Below the pieces are notes generated by a model. The model was not told the DNA's origin, did no database searches, and saw only the letters and a program-made list of their open reading frames with translations. From Limnohabitans sp. JirII-31 (GTDB lineage: Bacteria; Pseudomonadota; Gammaproteobacteria; Burkholderiales; Burkholderiaceae_C): DNA of 64,000 nt. Shown here in pieces: positions 27,914 through 37,882 of this stretch. The DNA lies in the NCBI RefSeq assembly GCF_002778315.1, contig NZ_NESA01000004.1, positions 177,770 to 241,769 on the forward strand, written 5' to 3'. Positions within the stretch are counted from its first letter, which is position 1; each line of letters begins with the position of its first letter. The translations under genes and the position numbers were made by a program.

Positions 27914-28677
27914 TTGCCGATGGCAAACACTGTGGGTTGGTTCGAGACACCTACAGGCTGGTTGCGCCAGGTTTGCACGCTGCGGCAGCTCACATCCATG
28001 CTGGCCAGCGTCAAGCCACTGGCGCGTGCCAGGCGTGTGCTGCTTTGCAGGCCCCGCAGCAATGCGTCCCAGAGGGCTTGGTTGCGGTAAGGGGTCTCGA
28101 TGAAGAGTTGGGTTTGGCCTGTTTTGAGGGCCAGGGTTTCCAGCTCGCGCAGGCGTTGGGTGCGTGCGCTCCCGTCTTGAGGCAGATAACCGACAAAAGC
28201 AAAGTTTTGTCCGTTCAGTCCGCTCGCTGCCAGTGCCAGCAACAGTGACACAGGCCCCACCAAAGGTACGACACGCAGCCCCAATTCATGGGCGGCACGT
28301 ACGACCGATGAGCCCGGATCGGCCACAGCAGGCATGCCTGCTTCGCTGACCAGTGCCATGTCGTGTCCAGCCAAAGCCGCTTTCAACAAAGGCTTGGCAT
28401 CGAACTGCCCCGCATGATCGCCCTTTTTGTGGACTTCACGCGGCAGCTCGGTGATGCTGACTTGCTGGACAGGCAGAGCCAGCGGCAGCAAACCGTCGAC
28501 ACGTTTCAAAAAAGCACGGGTACTTTTCGCGTTTTCTGTGATCCAGTGAGCTACACGGCTTGCCACAAGCAATGTTTCTTGTGGCAAAACGTCAGTGATG
28601 GGGGACTGGATATCGCAGCCAAAGTCCAGGGGGGTGGGCACCAGGTACAAGGTGCCAAGGTTTGCTTGGGGGGTCAT
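27910..28677 (-). CDS. SAM-dependent tetrapyrrole-methylase-family protein (RsmI-like)
   Basis: The 255-residue protein has the RsmI-type motifs: LYLVPTPLD at the start, SEAGMPAVADPGSSVVRAAHELG in the SAM pocket region, VVPLVGPVSLLLAL, and FVGYLPQDGSAR with IETPYRNQ. It is shorter and diverged relative to RsmI, which 2'-O-methylates 16S rRNA C1402, so it may be a paralogue with another target. It overlaps maf by four bases (ATGA), forming a two-gene unit ending at the palindromic terminator. Confidence 0.82.
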   Translation of the reverse strand: MTPQANLGTLYLVPTPLDFGCDIQSPITDVLPQETLLVASRVAHWITENAKSTRAFLKRVDGLLPLALPVQQVSITELPREVHKKGDHAGQFDAKPLLKAALAGHDMALVSEAGMPAVADPGSSVVRAAHELGLRVVPLVGPVSLLLALAASGLNGQNFAFVGYLPQDGSARTQRLRELETLALKTGQTQLFIETPYRNQALWDALLRGLQSSTRLARASGLTLASMDVSCRSVQTWRNQPVGVSNQPTVFAIGK

Positions 28678-29264
28678 AGCAGTTGTATGCCCGCAGCACG
28701 CAGCATACGGCAGGTTCGAATCAGTGGCAATCCAACCAAGGCCGTTGGATCGTCGTTGTGAATGGCGTCGAGCAAGCTGATTCCCAGTCCTTCACTTTTG
28801 GCGCTGCCTGCGCAGTCATAAGGCTGCTCTGCCAGCAAATAAGCCTCTATTTCTGCATCGCTCAAGTCTCGAAATTTCACCTCTACCGATGCCAGCGCAC
28901 ACTGCTCAAAGCCCGTGGACAGGCATACCACGGCCACGGCCGTTTGAAAGACCACGGTTTGACCACGCATGCGTTGCAATTGTTGTGTTGCACGCTCGTG
29001 AGTTCCAGGTTTACCGAGTGGTTCACCTGCCAAATCGGCGACTTGGTCTGAGCCGATCACGACCGCTTCGGGGTGCAGCGTTGCCACGGCCTGCGCTTTG
29101 GCCAAAGCCAAACGACATGCCAACGCTTGAGGGGCTTCGTGGGGTAATGGCGTTTCATCGACATGAGGTGAGACCACTTCAAAAGGAAGTTGTAAACGGC
29201 TCAGCAGTTCGTGCCGATAGCGAGAGGTAGAACCCAGAATCAAGGGGCGAGATAAGGTAGACAT
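28674..29264 (-). CDS. maf: Maf-like nucleotide pyrophosphatase (YceF type)
   Basis: The 196-residue protein is a Maf house-cleaning nucleoside triphosphate pyrophosphatase: LILGSTSRYRHELLSRL at the start, GSDQVADLAGEPLGKPG in the active site, and YDCAGSAKSEGLGI. The Gly-Ser-Asp-Gln-Val pattern resembles YceF, which hydrolyses m7GTP. It is divergent from yceD with 25 bases between the starts; the promoters of both must overlap there or lie inside the genes. Confidence 0.9.
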   Translation of the reverse strand: MSTLSRPLILGSTSRYRHELLSRLQLPFEVVSPHVDETPLPHEAPQALACRLALAKAQAVATLHPEAVVIGSDQVADLAGEPLGKPGTHERATQQLQRMRGQTVVFQTAVAVVCLSTGFEQCALASVEVKFRDLSDAEIEAYLLAEQPYDCAGSAKSEGLGISLLDAIHNDDPTALVGLPLIRTCRMLRAAGIQLL

Positions 29265-29289
29265 GGTGCAATTCTCTTACACTGCCCGA

Positions 29290-29829
29290 ATGGAAAATCA
29301 ATCGAATGCGCCACATATTGACGTCAAAGCTTTTGCCAAAGCACAGACACATTTGACCGGGCAGACACCGCTTAGCCAATTTGAGCGTTTGTCCCAGGAC
29401 TGTGTGGGGGATGTTCGGGGTGAGGTTGTGTGGTCGGTGCAGGGATCCATGCAGCCCGCTTCTGCGGGGACTGAATCAGTTTGGTTGCATGTGAGTGCGA
29501 CAGCGTCCGTTCCTCTGATCTGTCAGCGTTGCTTGGGTAAGGTCGACCTTGCTTTGAACATTGACCAAGATTTTCGATTCGTGGCAGACGAGGCCACCGC
29601 CTTGGCTGAAGACGATGAGTCTGACGAGGATTTGCTGGTGCTCAGTCGAGACTTTGATGTACTGGCTTTGATTGAGGACGAGCTCTTGATGGCGATGCCG
29701 ATTGTGCCGATGCATGAGACCTGTGAAAGTGAGCATGCGCCAACTTCTGATGCGTCTGCTGCCGATGTTTTGGAAGAAAAACCGCACCCCTTTGCGGCTT
29801 TGCGTGGATTGAAAATACGCAAAAACTAA
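29290..29829 (+). CDS. yceD: YceD (DUF177), 23S rRNA accumulation protein
   Basis: The 179-residue acidic protein has the DUF177 pattern: a core CxxC pair C78-QR-C81 (LICQRCLGKV), a middle acidic loop rich in Asp/Glu, and the C-terminal PFAALRGLK. YceD is needed for 23S rRNA accumulation in E. coli and plants. ATG 29290 is chosen; an ATG at 29263 would overlap the maf start. It sits directly upstream of rpmF as in most proteobacteria, so it likely shares control with ribosome components. Confidence 0.92.
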   Translation: MENQSNAPHIDVKAFAKAQTHLTGQTPLSQFERLSQDCVGDVRGEVVWSVQGSMQPASAGTESVWLHVSATASVPLICQRCLGKVDLALNIDQDFRFVADEATALAEDDESDEDLLVLSRDFDVLALIEDELLMAMPIVPMHETCESEHAPTSDASAADVLEEKPHPFAALRGLKIRKN

Positions 29830-29847
29830 GAAATCAGCGACTTGGTC

Positions 29848-29853
29848 TATAAT
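29848..29853 (+). promoter_or_regulatory. Consensus -10 box upstream of rpmF
   Basis: TATAAT lies 77 bases before the rpmF ATG in the yceD-rpmF gap. No good -35 box is at normal spacing; TTGGT nearby might act as part of an extended element. It probably drives the rpmF-plsX-fab run. Confidence 0.45.
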
Positions 29854-29930
29854 CGTGGGCTTCGTGTCACACTGGCTTAGGTTGGTTTGTGGCCCAATGA
29901 TCAACCCACTTTTACGTCCAGGAGCCAATC

Positions 29931-30113
29931 ATGGCTGTCCAGCAAAACAAAAAATCTCCTTCCAAGCGCGGCATGCACCGCTCGCACAATGCTTTGAATG
30001 TGCCAGGTACCGCTGTTGAGCCAACCACTGGCGAAACCCACCTGCGTCACCACATCAGCCCCACCGGTTTCTACCGTGGTCGCAAAGTGCTGAAAAGCAA
30101 ATCAGAAGCCTGA
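29931..30113 (+). CDS. rpmF: 50S ribosomal protein L32
   Basis: The 60-residue basic protein begins [20 protein letters not shown] and ends with [10 protein letters not shown], as expected for L32. It lacks the CxxC pairs of zinc-binding L32, so it is the zinc-independent type. AGGAG lies just upstream of the ATG. It is followed after 71 bases by plsX, the classic rpmF-plsX-fab arrangement that links ribosome and lipid synthesis. Confidence 0.97.
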   Translation: MAVQQNKKSPSKRGMHRSHNALNVPGTAVEPTTGETHLRHHISPTGFYRGRKVLKSKSEA

Positions 30114-30184
30114 TTGATTTCGGCACACACTGGCCCGTGGCACTGTAAGCGCCTCGGGCTTTTGTTTTTTCTACGAGAGCTCAC

Positions 30185-31219
30185 ATGATCACTGTGTCTG
30201 TTGACTGCATGGGCGGCGACCACGGGCCACGTGTCACGCTCGCGGCATGTCGTCGATTTTTAGAGACGCATCCTGATGCACGTTTGTTGTTGGTCGGGTT
30301 GCCGGAGGCTTTGTCGTCGTTTGCTCATCCACGCGCTGAGGTCATTGCTGCTTCTGAAATTGTGGCCATGGACGATCCGGTCGAGGTTGCCATGCGGCGC
30401 AAAAAAGACTCTTCAATGCGCGTGGCCATTGAGCAAATCAAGCACGGTGCTGCCCAAGCGGTTGTTTCAGCTGGCAACACGGGGGCTTTGATGGCGATCG
30501 CGCGTTATGTGCTCAAAACCATTGATGGTATTGATAGGCCCGCAATTGCTGGGCGCATGCCCAATTTCAAAGGTGGCGGCACCACCATGCTCGATTTGGG
30601 GGCCAATGTCGATTGCACGCCTGACCACTTGCTCCAGTTTGCTGTCATGGGTTCAGCCTTGGTATCTGTGTTGGATGAGATTGAGAGCCCTTCTGTGGGT
30701 CTTTTGAATATTGGTGAAGAAGCGATTAAAGGGAATGAAATCATCAAAAAAACTGGTGATTTGCTTCGAACTGCTGCCAAATCCGGTGATTTGAATTTTT
30801 TCGGTAATGTTGAGGGTAATGATATTTACCAAGGTACGGTGGATTTGATTGTGTGCGACGGTTTTGTTGGTAATGTGGCCTTGAAAGCCAGCGAAGGTTT
30901 GGCATTCAAGATCAGCGATACCTTAAAAAACTCTTTTACGCGCAATATCTTCACGAAAATTGCAGCGTTTTTTGCTTATCCGGTTTTATCTGATTTTAAG
31001 GATAAGGTGGATCATCGACGCTACAACGGCGCGGCTCTTTTGGGCCTCAATGGCATCGTTTTCAAGAGTCATGGCTCAGCCGATGAGGTGGCCTTCGAGA
31101 CAGCATTGAACCGGGCGTATGATGCAGCCCACCATAACTTGCTCGAACGCGTACGCTCTCGCATTGCCCATGCCGCTCCTTTGTTGGCTATGGCGCAATC
31201 GACAGAAGTGACCGTCTGA
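30185..31219 (+). CDS. plsX: Phosphate acyltransferase PlsX
   Basis: PlsX makes acyl-phosphate from acyl-ACP for phospholipid synthesis. The 344-residue protein starts [14 protein letters not shown] and has the family stretches [11 protein letters not shown] and GMRPNFKG-like RMPNFKGGG, plus [14 protein letters not shown]. It is the first enzyme in the fab block and lies 12 bases before fabH. Confidence 0.96.
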   Translation: MITVSVDCMGGDHGPRVTLAACRRFLETHPDARLLLVGLPEALSSFAHPRAEVIAASEIVAMDDPVEVAMRRKKDSSMRVAIEQIKHGAAQAVVSAGNTGALMAIARYVLKTIDGIDRPAIAGRMPNFKGGGTTMLDLGANVDCTPDHLLQFAVMGSALVSVLDEIESPSVGLLNIGEEAIKGNEIIKKTGDLLRTAAKSGDLNFFGNVEGNDIYQGTVDLIVCDGFVGNVALKASEGLAFKISDTLKNSFTRNIFTKIAAFFAYPVLSDFKDKVDHRRYNGAALLGLNGIVFKSHGSADEVAFETALNRAYDAAHHNLLERVRSRIAHAAPLLAMAQSTEVTV

Positions 31220-31231
31220 CCCACCTCATTG

Positions 31232-32233
31232 ATGACCCGTTTTTCCCGAATTACCGGCACCGGAAGTTTTCTCCCCCCTCGTCGGTTGACCAATGCAGAT
31301 TTGGTCGCGGAATTGGCCTCCCAAGGCGTCGAAACTTCAGACGACTGGATTGTGGAGCGCACAGGTATTCATGCTCGCCACTTTGCCGCTCCAGATGTCA
31401 GTAGCAGTGATTTGGCTTTTGAGGCTGCAAAAAATGCTTTGGCCGCAGCTGGGCGGCGTCCTCAAGAGATTGATTTGATCATTGTGGCGACGTCCACTCC
31501 GGACATGGTCTTTCCGTCTACGGCATGCCTGTTGCAACACAAGTTGGCACAAATTGATGAGGCTGCCGCTGGTATTGCTGGCGCGCCAGCCTTTGATGTG
31601 CAAGCGGTGTGCAGTGGTTTTATTTACGCCTTGACCGTGGCGGACGCCATGATTCGTGCCGGTTCCGCAACACGTGCTTTGGTTGTTGGTGCGGAGGTTT
31701 TTTCGCGCATCCTCGACTTCAAAGATCGCACCACGTGTGTGTTGTTTGGCGATGGTGCGGGTGCAGTGGTGTTAGAAGCTTCCGATCAGCCCGGTATCTT
31801 GGCAACAGACATCCATGCCGATGGCAAACATGCAGGCATCTTGTGTGTTCCTGGCCATGTGCGAGGTGGTGAAGTTTTGGGCGATCCGGTCCTCAAAATG
31901 GATGGTCAAGCAGTTTTCAAATTGGCAGTTGGCTTGTTGGAAGGCGCTGCTAGGGCTGCTTTGAACAAGGCAGGTTTGCAAGACAGTGACATCGACTGGC
32001 TGATTCCTCATCAAGCCAACATTCGAATCATTCAAAGCACAGCCAAAAAACTCAAACTCCCAATGGACAAGGTCGTGCTGACAGTCCACAACCATGGGAA
32101 CACGTCGGCGGCATCCATTCCTTTGGCTTTGGACGAGGCTGTGCGCAGTGGCCAAGTCAAGCCTGGGCAAACACTCATGCTTGAAGGCGTGGGTGGCGGG
32201 TTTACTTGGGGTGCCGTGCTCTTGAAGTTGTAA
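31232..32233 (+). CDS. fabH: 3-oxoacyl-ACP synthase III
   Basis: FabH starts fatty-acid chains by condensing acetyl-CoA with malonyl-ACP. The 333-residue protein has the catalytic triad Cys-His-Asn: C127 in QAVCSGF, the His in IPHQANIRI and the Asn in [12 protein letters not shown] 31232 is used; a TTG just before it adds one residue. It has a short insertion ([11 protein letters not shown]) before the active-site strand relative to E. coli. Confidence 0.96.
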   Translation: MTRFSRITGTGSFLPPRRLTNADLVAELASQGVETSDDWIVERTGIHARHFAAPDVSSSDLAFEAAKNALAAAGRRPQEIDLIIVATSTPDMVFPSTACLLQHKLAQIDEAAAGIAGAPAFDVQAVCSGFIYALTVADAMIRAGSATRALVVGAEVFSRILDFKDRTTCVLFGDGAGAVVLEASDQPGILATDIHADGKHAGILCVPGHVRGGEVLGDPVLKMDGQAVFKLAVGLLEGAARAALNKAGLQDSDIDWLIPHQANIRIIQSTAKKLKLPMDKVVLTVHNHGNTSAASIPLALDEAVRSGQVKPGQTLMLEGVGGGFTWGAVLLKL

Positions 32234-32272
32234 GTCTCCATTTCTTGGAGACATCAAAGCAATCATTCATTT

Positions 32273-33235
32273 ATGAAATCATTTGCATTTATTTTTCCGG
32301 GGCAAGGCTCTCAGTCGGTAGGAATGCTGGACGCCTGGGGCGATCACCCAGTGGTCTTGGAAGCACTGGCTGAAGCCTCCGATGCCATGAGCGAAGACGT
32401 GGCGAAGTTGATTCACGAAGGCCCCAAAGAGGCGTTGGCTTTGACCACCAATACCCAACCCGTCATGCTGGTCGCTGCTGTAGCCGCTTACCGCGTGTGG
32501 TTGGCCGAAGGCGGCGAGGCCCCTTCTGTGGTCGCGGGTCATTCATTGGGCGAGTATTCGGCACTTGTGGCCTCTGGCGTATTGACTCTTGCACAAGCTG
32601 CGCCTTTGGTGCGCTTTCGGGCACAGGCTATGCAAGATGCCGTACCTGTGGGCACAGGTGCCATGGCGGCCATCTTGGGTTTGGATGCTGCCAAAGTTAT
32701 TGCCGGTTGCGCTGAGGCCCAAGCTACTTTTGGTGCTGGTGCTGGTGCTGGTTCTGCTGAAGTCGTGGAAGCTGTGAACTTCAATGATCCAGGTCAAACG
32801 GTGATTGCAGGCAGCAAAGCTGCTGTAGAGAAAGCCTGTGAAGTTCTTAAGGCCAATGGCGCGAAACGTGCCTTGCTGTTGCCAGTTTCCGCACCTTTCC
32901 ATTCCAGTTTGATGAAGCCCGCAGCAGAGCGATTGAAAGAAAAATTGGCTGCAACAAGTTTTGCGGCGCCTCAAATTCCCGTGGTCAACAACATTGATGT
33001 CCAGGTAGAGAGCGATGCGGATCGTATTCGCGATGCTTTGTATCGCCAAGCGTTTGGCCCCGTGCGTTGGGTCGAATGTGTCGCAGCCATCAAAGCGCGT
33101 GGGGTGTCCACCTTGGTAGAGTGCGGACCAGGCAAAGTGCTAGCAGGCATGATCAAGCGGATTGATGCTGAATTGGTTGGCATGCCTTTACTTGATCCCG
33201 CGTCTCTTGCAGACGTCAAAACGACCTTGGCCTGA
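32273..33235 (+). CDS. fabD: Malonyl-CoA:ACP transacylase
   Basis: FabD loads malonate on AcpP. The 320-residue protein has the nucleophile S91 in GHSLGEYSA, FPGQGSQSVGM at the start and the catalytic His in SAPFHSSLM. A low-complexity GAGAGAGSAE stretch (about 160-169) is a small loop insertion. It lies 39 bases after fabH and 10 bases before fabG. Confidence 0.97.
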   Translation: MKSFAFIFPGQGSQSVGMLDAWGDHPVVLEALAEASDAMSEDVAKLIHEGPKEALALTTNTQPVMLVAAVAAYRVWLAEGGEAPSVVAGHSLGEYSALVASGVLTLAQAAPLVRFRAQAMQDAVPVGTGAMAAILGLDAAKVIAGCAEAQATFGAGAGAGSAEVVEAVNFNDPGQTVIAGSKAAVEKACEVLKANGAKRALLLPVSAPFHSSLMKPAAERLKEKLAATSFAAPQIPVVNNIDVQVESDADRIRDALYRQAFGPVRWVECVAAIKARGVSTLVECGPGKVLAGMIKRIDAELVGMPLLDPASLADVKTTLA

Positions 33236-33245
33236 GTATTGAAAT

Positions 33246-33995
33246 ATGAGTGAACAACAAATGACCCCTCAAGTGGCTTTGGTGACGGGGGCGTCGCGTG
33301 GAATTGGCGCAGCCATCGCCCAACTGTTGGCGCAACAAGGGTTTTCAGTTGTAGGCACAGCCACAACGGATGAAGGTGCAGCCAAAATCAGTCAAACCCT
33401 GTCAACTTATCCAGGTTGCAAGGGGACGAACCTGAACGTCAACGATGCGGCAGCGATCGAAGCGCTGGTCGATGACATCACCAAAGAACACGGTGCTTTG
33501 CACGTGCTCGTCAATAACGCGGGGATTACACGCGACATGTTGGCGATGCGTCTTAAGGATGACGATTGGGATGCGGTGCTCGACACCAACCTCAAAGCTG
33601 TATTTCGCCTGTCACGTGCCGTGATTCGCCCGATGATGAAACAGCGCTATGGTCGCATCATCAACATCACCAGTGTGGTGGGTGCTTCTGGCAATCCTGG
33701 TCAAGCCAACTACGCCGCCGCCAAAGCGGGGGTAGCAGGTATGACGCGTGCTCTGGCTCGCGAGCTGGGTAGTCGTAACATCACGGTCAACTGTGTGGCG
33801 CCAGGCTTTATTGAAACCGATATGACTGCTGCACTGCCAGCAGAACAACAAAAAGCCTTGTTGTCCCAAATTCCCTTGGGACACTTGGGCAAACCATCTG
33901 ACGTGGCTCATGCTGTGGCGTATTTGGCCAGTGCCAACGCTTCTTATGTGACTGGGCAAGAACTGCATGTCAACGGTGGCATGTTCATGGTTTGA
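33246..33995 (+). CDS. fabG: 3-oxoacyl-ACP reductase
   Basis: This short-chain dehydrogenase reduces 3-oxoacyl-ACP with NADPH. The 249-residue protein has the cofactor loop TGASRGIGAAIA, NNAGITRD, the catalytic Ser (TSVVGASGN) and YxxxK (YAAAKAG), and PGFIETDMT near the end. An in-frame ATG at 33261 is a possible shorter start. It is followed by the acpP promoter region. Confidence 0.97.
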   Translation: MSEQQMTPQVALVTGASRGIGAAIAQLLAQQGFSVVGTATTDEGAAKISQTLSTYPGCKGTNLNVNDAAAIEALVDDITKEHGALHVLVNNAGITRDMLAMRLKDDDWDAVLDTNLKAVFRLSRAVIRPMMKQRYGRIINITSVVGASGNPGQANYAAAKAGVAGMTRALARELGSRNITVNCVAPGFIETDMTAALPAEQQKALLSQIPLGHLGKPSDVAHAVAYLASANASYVTGQELHVNGGMFMV

Positions 33996-34014
33996 GCTGG
34001 CTCGAACCGACTGA

Positions 34015-34317
<303 letters not shown>

Positions 34318-34334
34318 TTCATAGGAACCTCCGC

Positions 34335-35579
34335 ATGAGCCGTCGTCGCGTCGTCGTGACCGGTCTGGGATGTATCAGCCCCGTGGGAAACACGGTGGCT
34401 GACGCCTGGGCCAATCTTTTGGCTGGTAAATCCGGCATTGGCACCATCACACGTTTTGATGCCTCTAACCTCAACTGCCACATTGCAGGTGAGGTCAAAG
34501 ATTTAGATTTGGATCAATACATCTCGCCCAAAGAAGCGCGAGCCATGGATCGGTTCATCCACTATGGTGTGGCGGCTGCCATTCAAGCGGTGAATGACTC
34601 TGGCCTTGCTACGGGCGAAGCCCAAGGCGAGGAAGAGTCCACCCGTGTCGGTGTACTGATTGGTTCTGGCATTGGTGGCTTGCCACTGATTGAAGATATG
34701 CACAGTGAGTTGTTGGCCAAAGGCCCACGACGCATTTCGCCTTTCTTTGTGCCAGCATCCATCATCAACATGATTTCAGGCCACGTGTCCATGCGTTTTG
34801 GCTTCAAAGGCCCGAACTTGGCCGTGGTCACTGCCTGCACTACTGGCTTGCATAGCATTGGTGAGGCTGGCCGGATCATCGAATATGGTGATGCGGATGT
34901 GATGATTGCTGGTGGCTCTGAATGCACCGTGTCGCCCCTGGGCGTGGGTGGTTTTGCCGCCATGCGCGCGTTGTCGACCCGTAATGACGACCCCACTACC
35001 GCATCGCGCCCATGGGATCGAGATCGCGATGGTTTTGTATTGGGAGAGGGCGCTGGCGTTGTGGTACTCGAAGAGTATGAGCATGCCAAAGCCCGTGGTG
35101 CCAAGATTTACGCTGAGTTGTCTGGTTACGGCATGAGCGCAGATGCGGGCCACATGACAGCGCCAAACATGGACGGTCCAAGGCGAGCCATGCTCAATGC
35201 CATGCGTAATGCAGGTGTCAATGCGGACCAGATTCATTATTTGAATGCACACGGTACGTCGACACCGCTGGGTGACATCAACGAAACCAATGCCATCAAG
35301 GCAGCTTTGGGCGATCACGCCAAAAAAGTGGTGGTTAATTCCACCAAATCTATGACCGGCCATCTGTTGGGTGGTGCTGGCGGCATTGAGAGTGTCTTCA
35401 CTGTCTTGGCCATTCACCACCAAAAGAGTCCCCCGACGATCAACATATTTAACCAAGATCCCGAGTGTGATCTGGACTACTGCGCCAATGTGGCGCGCGA
35501 TATGAAAATCGATGTAGCCCTGAAAAATAACTTTGGATTTGGTGGTACCAACGGCGCATTGGTTTTCAAGCGCGTTTGA
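34335..35579 (+). CDS. fabF: 3-oxoacyl-ACP synthase II
   Basis: FabF elongates acyl-ACP. The 414-residue condensing enzyme has C168 in VVTACTTGLHSIG, the first active-site His in NAHGTSTPLGD, the second in KSMTGHLLGGAG, and the C-terminal NNFGFGGTNGALVF. It closes the fab cluster. In related bacteria a YgfX-like gene and then rpoE usually follow; here the YgfX-like gene is followed directly by mucD. Confidence 0.97.
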   Translation: MSRRRVVVTGLGCISPVGNTVADAWANLLAGKSGIGTITRFDASNLNCHIAGEVKDLDLDQYISPKEARAMDRFIHYGVAAAIQAVNDSGLATGEAQGEEESTRVGVLIGSGIGGLPLIEDMHSELLAKGPRRISPFFVPASIINMISGHVSMRFGFKGPNLAVVTACTTGLHSIGEAGRIIEYGDADVMIAGGSECTVSPLGVGGFAAMRALSTRNDDPTTASRPWDRDRDGFVLGEGAGVVVLEEYEHAKARGAKIYAELSGYGMSADAGHMTAPNMDGPRRAMLNAMRNAGVNADQIHYLNAHGTSTPLGDINETNAIKAALGDHAKKVVVNSTKSMTGHLLGGAGGIESVFTVLAIHHQKSPPTINIFNQDPECDLDYCANVARDMKIDVALKNNFGFGGTNGALVFKRV

Positions 35580-35589
35580 GTCGACTGCT

Positions 35590-36033
35590 ATGTACAACGC
35601 CCCATCGGTTGCTTATCCGGTGGGGCGTTGTGCTTTTGAGCGTTGGCTTTACATAGCTTTCATGATTGCGACATGCGGCGTATGGTTCGCATGGGCCATA
35701 GTACAGCCTCGAAGTGTGTGGTTGTTTGTGGGTTTGAGTTGCGTTCTTGGTGCAGCGCTTTGGGGTCGGCGTGTTCTGCAACTCCCATTGGCGACTTTGT
35801 ATTGGAACGGGGACGTGTGGCTTTTACATGAAGAAAATTCGAAACATGGTTCTGACCAGTTGGGGCAGCCTCATGTCTGTATGGATTTTCAACACATCTT
35901 GCTTTTGCGCTGGCAACCCTTATCTAAACCACACAATGTTGTCACCCGTTGGCTGTGGCTGAATCGCTCAACTCAGCCCACACGCTGGCAAGATCTGCGA
36001 CGCGCTGTGTATGACCGTGCCTATTTGTCCTGA
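35590..36033 (+). CDS. Small membrane protein, YgfX-like
   Basis: The 147-residue protein has two membrane segments (about 18-36 and 41-57) followed by a soluble tail ending RWQDLRRAVYDRAYL. The layout and the WxDLRR ending resemble YgfX (CptA)-type proteins, which sit in this position after fabF in other betaproteobacteria; identity is moderate at best by eye. ATG 35590 is preferred, 10 bases after the fabF stop; an upstream in-frame ATG at 35533 overlaps fabF. Function here is unknown. Confidence 0.6.
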   Translation: MYNAPSVAYPVGRCAFERWLYIAFMIATCGVWFAWAIVQPRSVWLFVGLSCVLGAALWGRRVLQLPLATLYWNGDVWLLHEENSKHGSDQLGQPHVCMDFQHILLLRWQPLSKPHNVVTRWLWLNRSTQPTRWQDLRRAVYDRAYLS

Positions 36034-36045
36034 AAGAGAGCTCTT

Positions 36046-37515
36046 ATGGCTTTGAAACGCTACCTGTCGATTGCCCTGATGATCAGCAGCTTGTCTGTGG
36101 CTGGTTTAGGGCTTGGTGTCACCGAACCCGCATTCGCGCAATCTGTGCGTACCCTGCCTGACTTCACGGATTTGGTGGAGCAAGTCGGGCCATCCGTGGT
36201 GAACATTCGGACCCTAGAAAAAGCTTCCGTGCGTGAGACTCAAAACAGTCCGCAAGACGAAGAAATGCAAGAGTTTTTCCGTCGCTTTTTTGGCGTGCCT
36301 ATGCCAAGCCCTAATTCGCCGCGCCAGCAGCGCCCGAATAAACCCCAGCAACCTGACGAAGAGCAGCCGCGAGGCGTGGGTTCCGGGTTTATCTTGTCGA
36401 GCGACGGCTTCATCATGACCAACGCCCATGTGGTCGACGGTGCAGATCAAGTGGTAGTGACCTTGCCTGACAAACGCGAGTACAAAGCCCGCATCGTAGG
36501 TGCTGACAAGCGCAGCGATGTGGCTGTGGTCAAAATCGAAGCCAGTGGCTTGCCTAGCGTAAAGGTGGGGGATGTGAGTCGACTCAAAGTTGGCGAGTGG
36601 GTCATGGCCATCGGTTCGCCCTTTGGATTGGAAAATACGGTGACCGCAGGCATTGTCAGTGCCAAGCAGCGTGACACCGGAGACTATTTACCGTTTATTC
36701 AAACCGACGTCGCCATCAATCCAGGTAACTCAGGCGGGCCCCTCATCAATATGCGAGGTGAGGTGGTGGGTATCAATAGCCAAATCTATTCCCGCTCCGG
36801 GGGCTTCATGGGAATTTCTTTTGCGATTCCTATCGATGAAGCGATTCGCGTGAGCGAGCAACTGCGTGCGACGGGTAGGGTGCAGCGCGGTCGTTTGGGG
36901 ATCCAGATTGATCAAGTGAGCAAAGAAGTCGCCGAATCTTTGGGGCTGAGTAAAGCCCAAGGTGCATTGGTGCGAGGTGTGGAGCAAGGCTCTCCTGCTG
37001 AAAAAGCGGGTCTCGAGGCTGGCGACATCATCTTGCGCTTCGATGGCAAGGCGATTGAAAAATCCTCAGACTTGCCACGCATAGTGGGCAACACCAAACC
37101 CGGCACTCGCAGCATGTTGCAAATTTTGCGTCGTGGCACGACCCGCGACATACCCGTCACGGTGGGTGAAGTTGAAGCTGAAAAACCTACCAAAAAAGCT
37201 GCTGCACCAGCGGAGAAGCCGAGCTCTTCTTCCTTGGCTGCAAAAGTTTTGGGGCTGTCTGTGAGCGATTTGAGCGATGCGCAGAAGAAAGAACTCAAGC
37301 TGCGTGGTGGTGTGCGTGTCGATGCCGTGGCTGAATTGGCTGCCCGTGCTGGCATTCAAGAAGGTGACGTGATTTTGGCGCTGTCTAACGCAGAAACACC
37401 GACTGTCCAGGTCTTTGAGGGCTTGGTGGCCAAGCTAGACCGCAGCAAACCTGTCAGTCTCTTGATTCGTCGTGGCGATTGGGCTCAGTACACGGTGATT
37501 CGTCCACAGCGTTAA
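36046..37515 (+). CDS. mucD: Periplasmic serine protease MucD/DegP-like
   Basis: The 489-residue HtrA-family protease has a signal peptide (residues 1-32, ending AFAQS), the triad H128 (TNAHVVD), D158 (RSDVAVV) and S229 (NPGNSGGPLI), and two PDZ domains in the C-terminal half (QGALVRGVEQGSPAEKAG and VDAVAELAARAGIQEGD). It degrades misfolded envelope proteins. It is 12 bases after the YgfX-like gene. In relatives rpoE, rseA and rseB sit between these two genes; they are absent here. Confidence 0.93.
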   Translation: MALKRYLSIALMISSLSVAGLGLGVTEPAFAQSVRTLPDFTDLVEQVGPSVVNIRTLEKASVRETQNSPQDEEMQEFFRRFFGVPMPSPNSPRQQRPNKPQQPDEEQPRGVGSGFILSSDGFIMTNAHVVDGADQVVVTLPDKREYKARIVGADKRSDVAVVKIEASGLPSVKVGDVSRLKVGEWVMAIGSPFGLENTVTAGIVSAKQRDTGDYLPFIQTDVAINPGNSGGPLINMRGEVVGINSQIYSRSGGFMGISFAIPIDEAIRVSEQLRATGRVQRGRLGIQIDQVSKEVAESLGLSKAQGALVRGVEQGSPAEKAGLEAGDIILRFDGKAIEKSSDLPRIVGNTKPGTRSMLQILRRGTTRDIPVTVGEVEAEKPTKKAAAPAEKPSSSSLAAKVLGLSVSDLSDAQKKELKLRGGVRVDAVAELAARAGIQEGDVILALSNAETPTVQVFEGLVAKLDRSKPVSLLIRRGDWAQYTVIRPQR

Positions 37516-37882
37516 ACCCCTAAGACTCAGTCGGGTTTGGGGCTGATTTGGTGCGTGTGAGTTGAAAGAAAAATATTTTTCAATCTTCTCGGCCCTCTTA
37601 TTTGTTTGCACTTACTAACTTAAATAAGAGGGTTCAAGCTCTTTTTGTATAGAATCGAGGGTCTGAAAGAGCTTTTGCGATATATCGCGAACCATGAAAT
37701 CCACGATATGGGATTGGAAGATACGCTCCACAGGTGCTCCACAGATCACCCACAAGTTGTCCAAATAACCCCGCCTCCAGAATGTTGATAAGTTGTGAAT
37801 AAGTCGATGTTGTTAGCCTGCAACGAGCGTGCAGCAGTGCCTAGGTCGCTGTACGTTTGCGGGTTTTTGCCTACAATGAAGT

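Noticed and set aside
36046..37515. Possible frameshift or fusion in mucD
   Set aside because: All catalytic residues and both PDZ domains lie in one uninterrupted frame of normal length.
37794..37802. Sequence matching a DnaA box (TGTGAATAA) before lepA
   Set aside because: A single 9-mer of this type is expected by chance about twice in 64 kb, and there is no dnaA, dnaN or cluster of boxes nearby.
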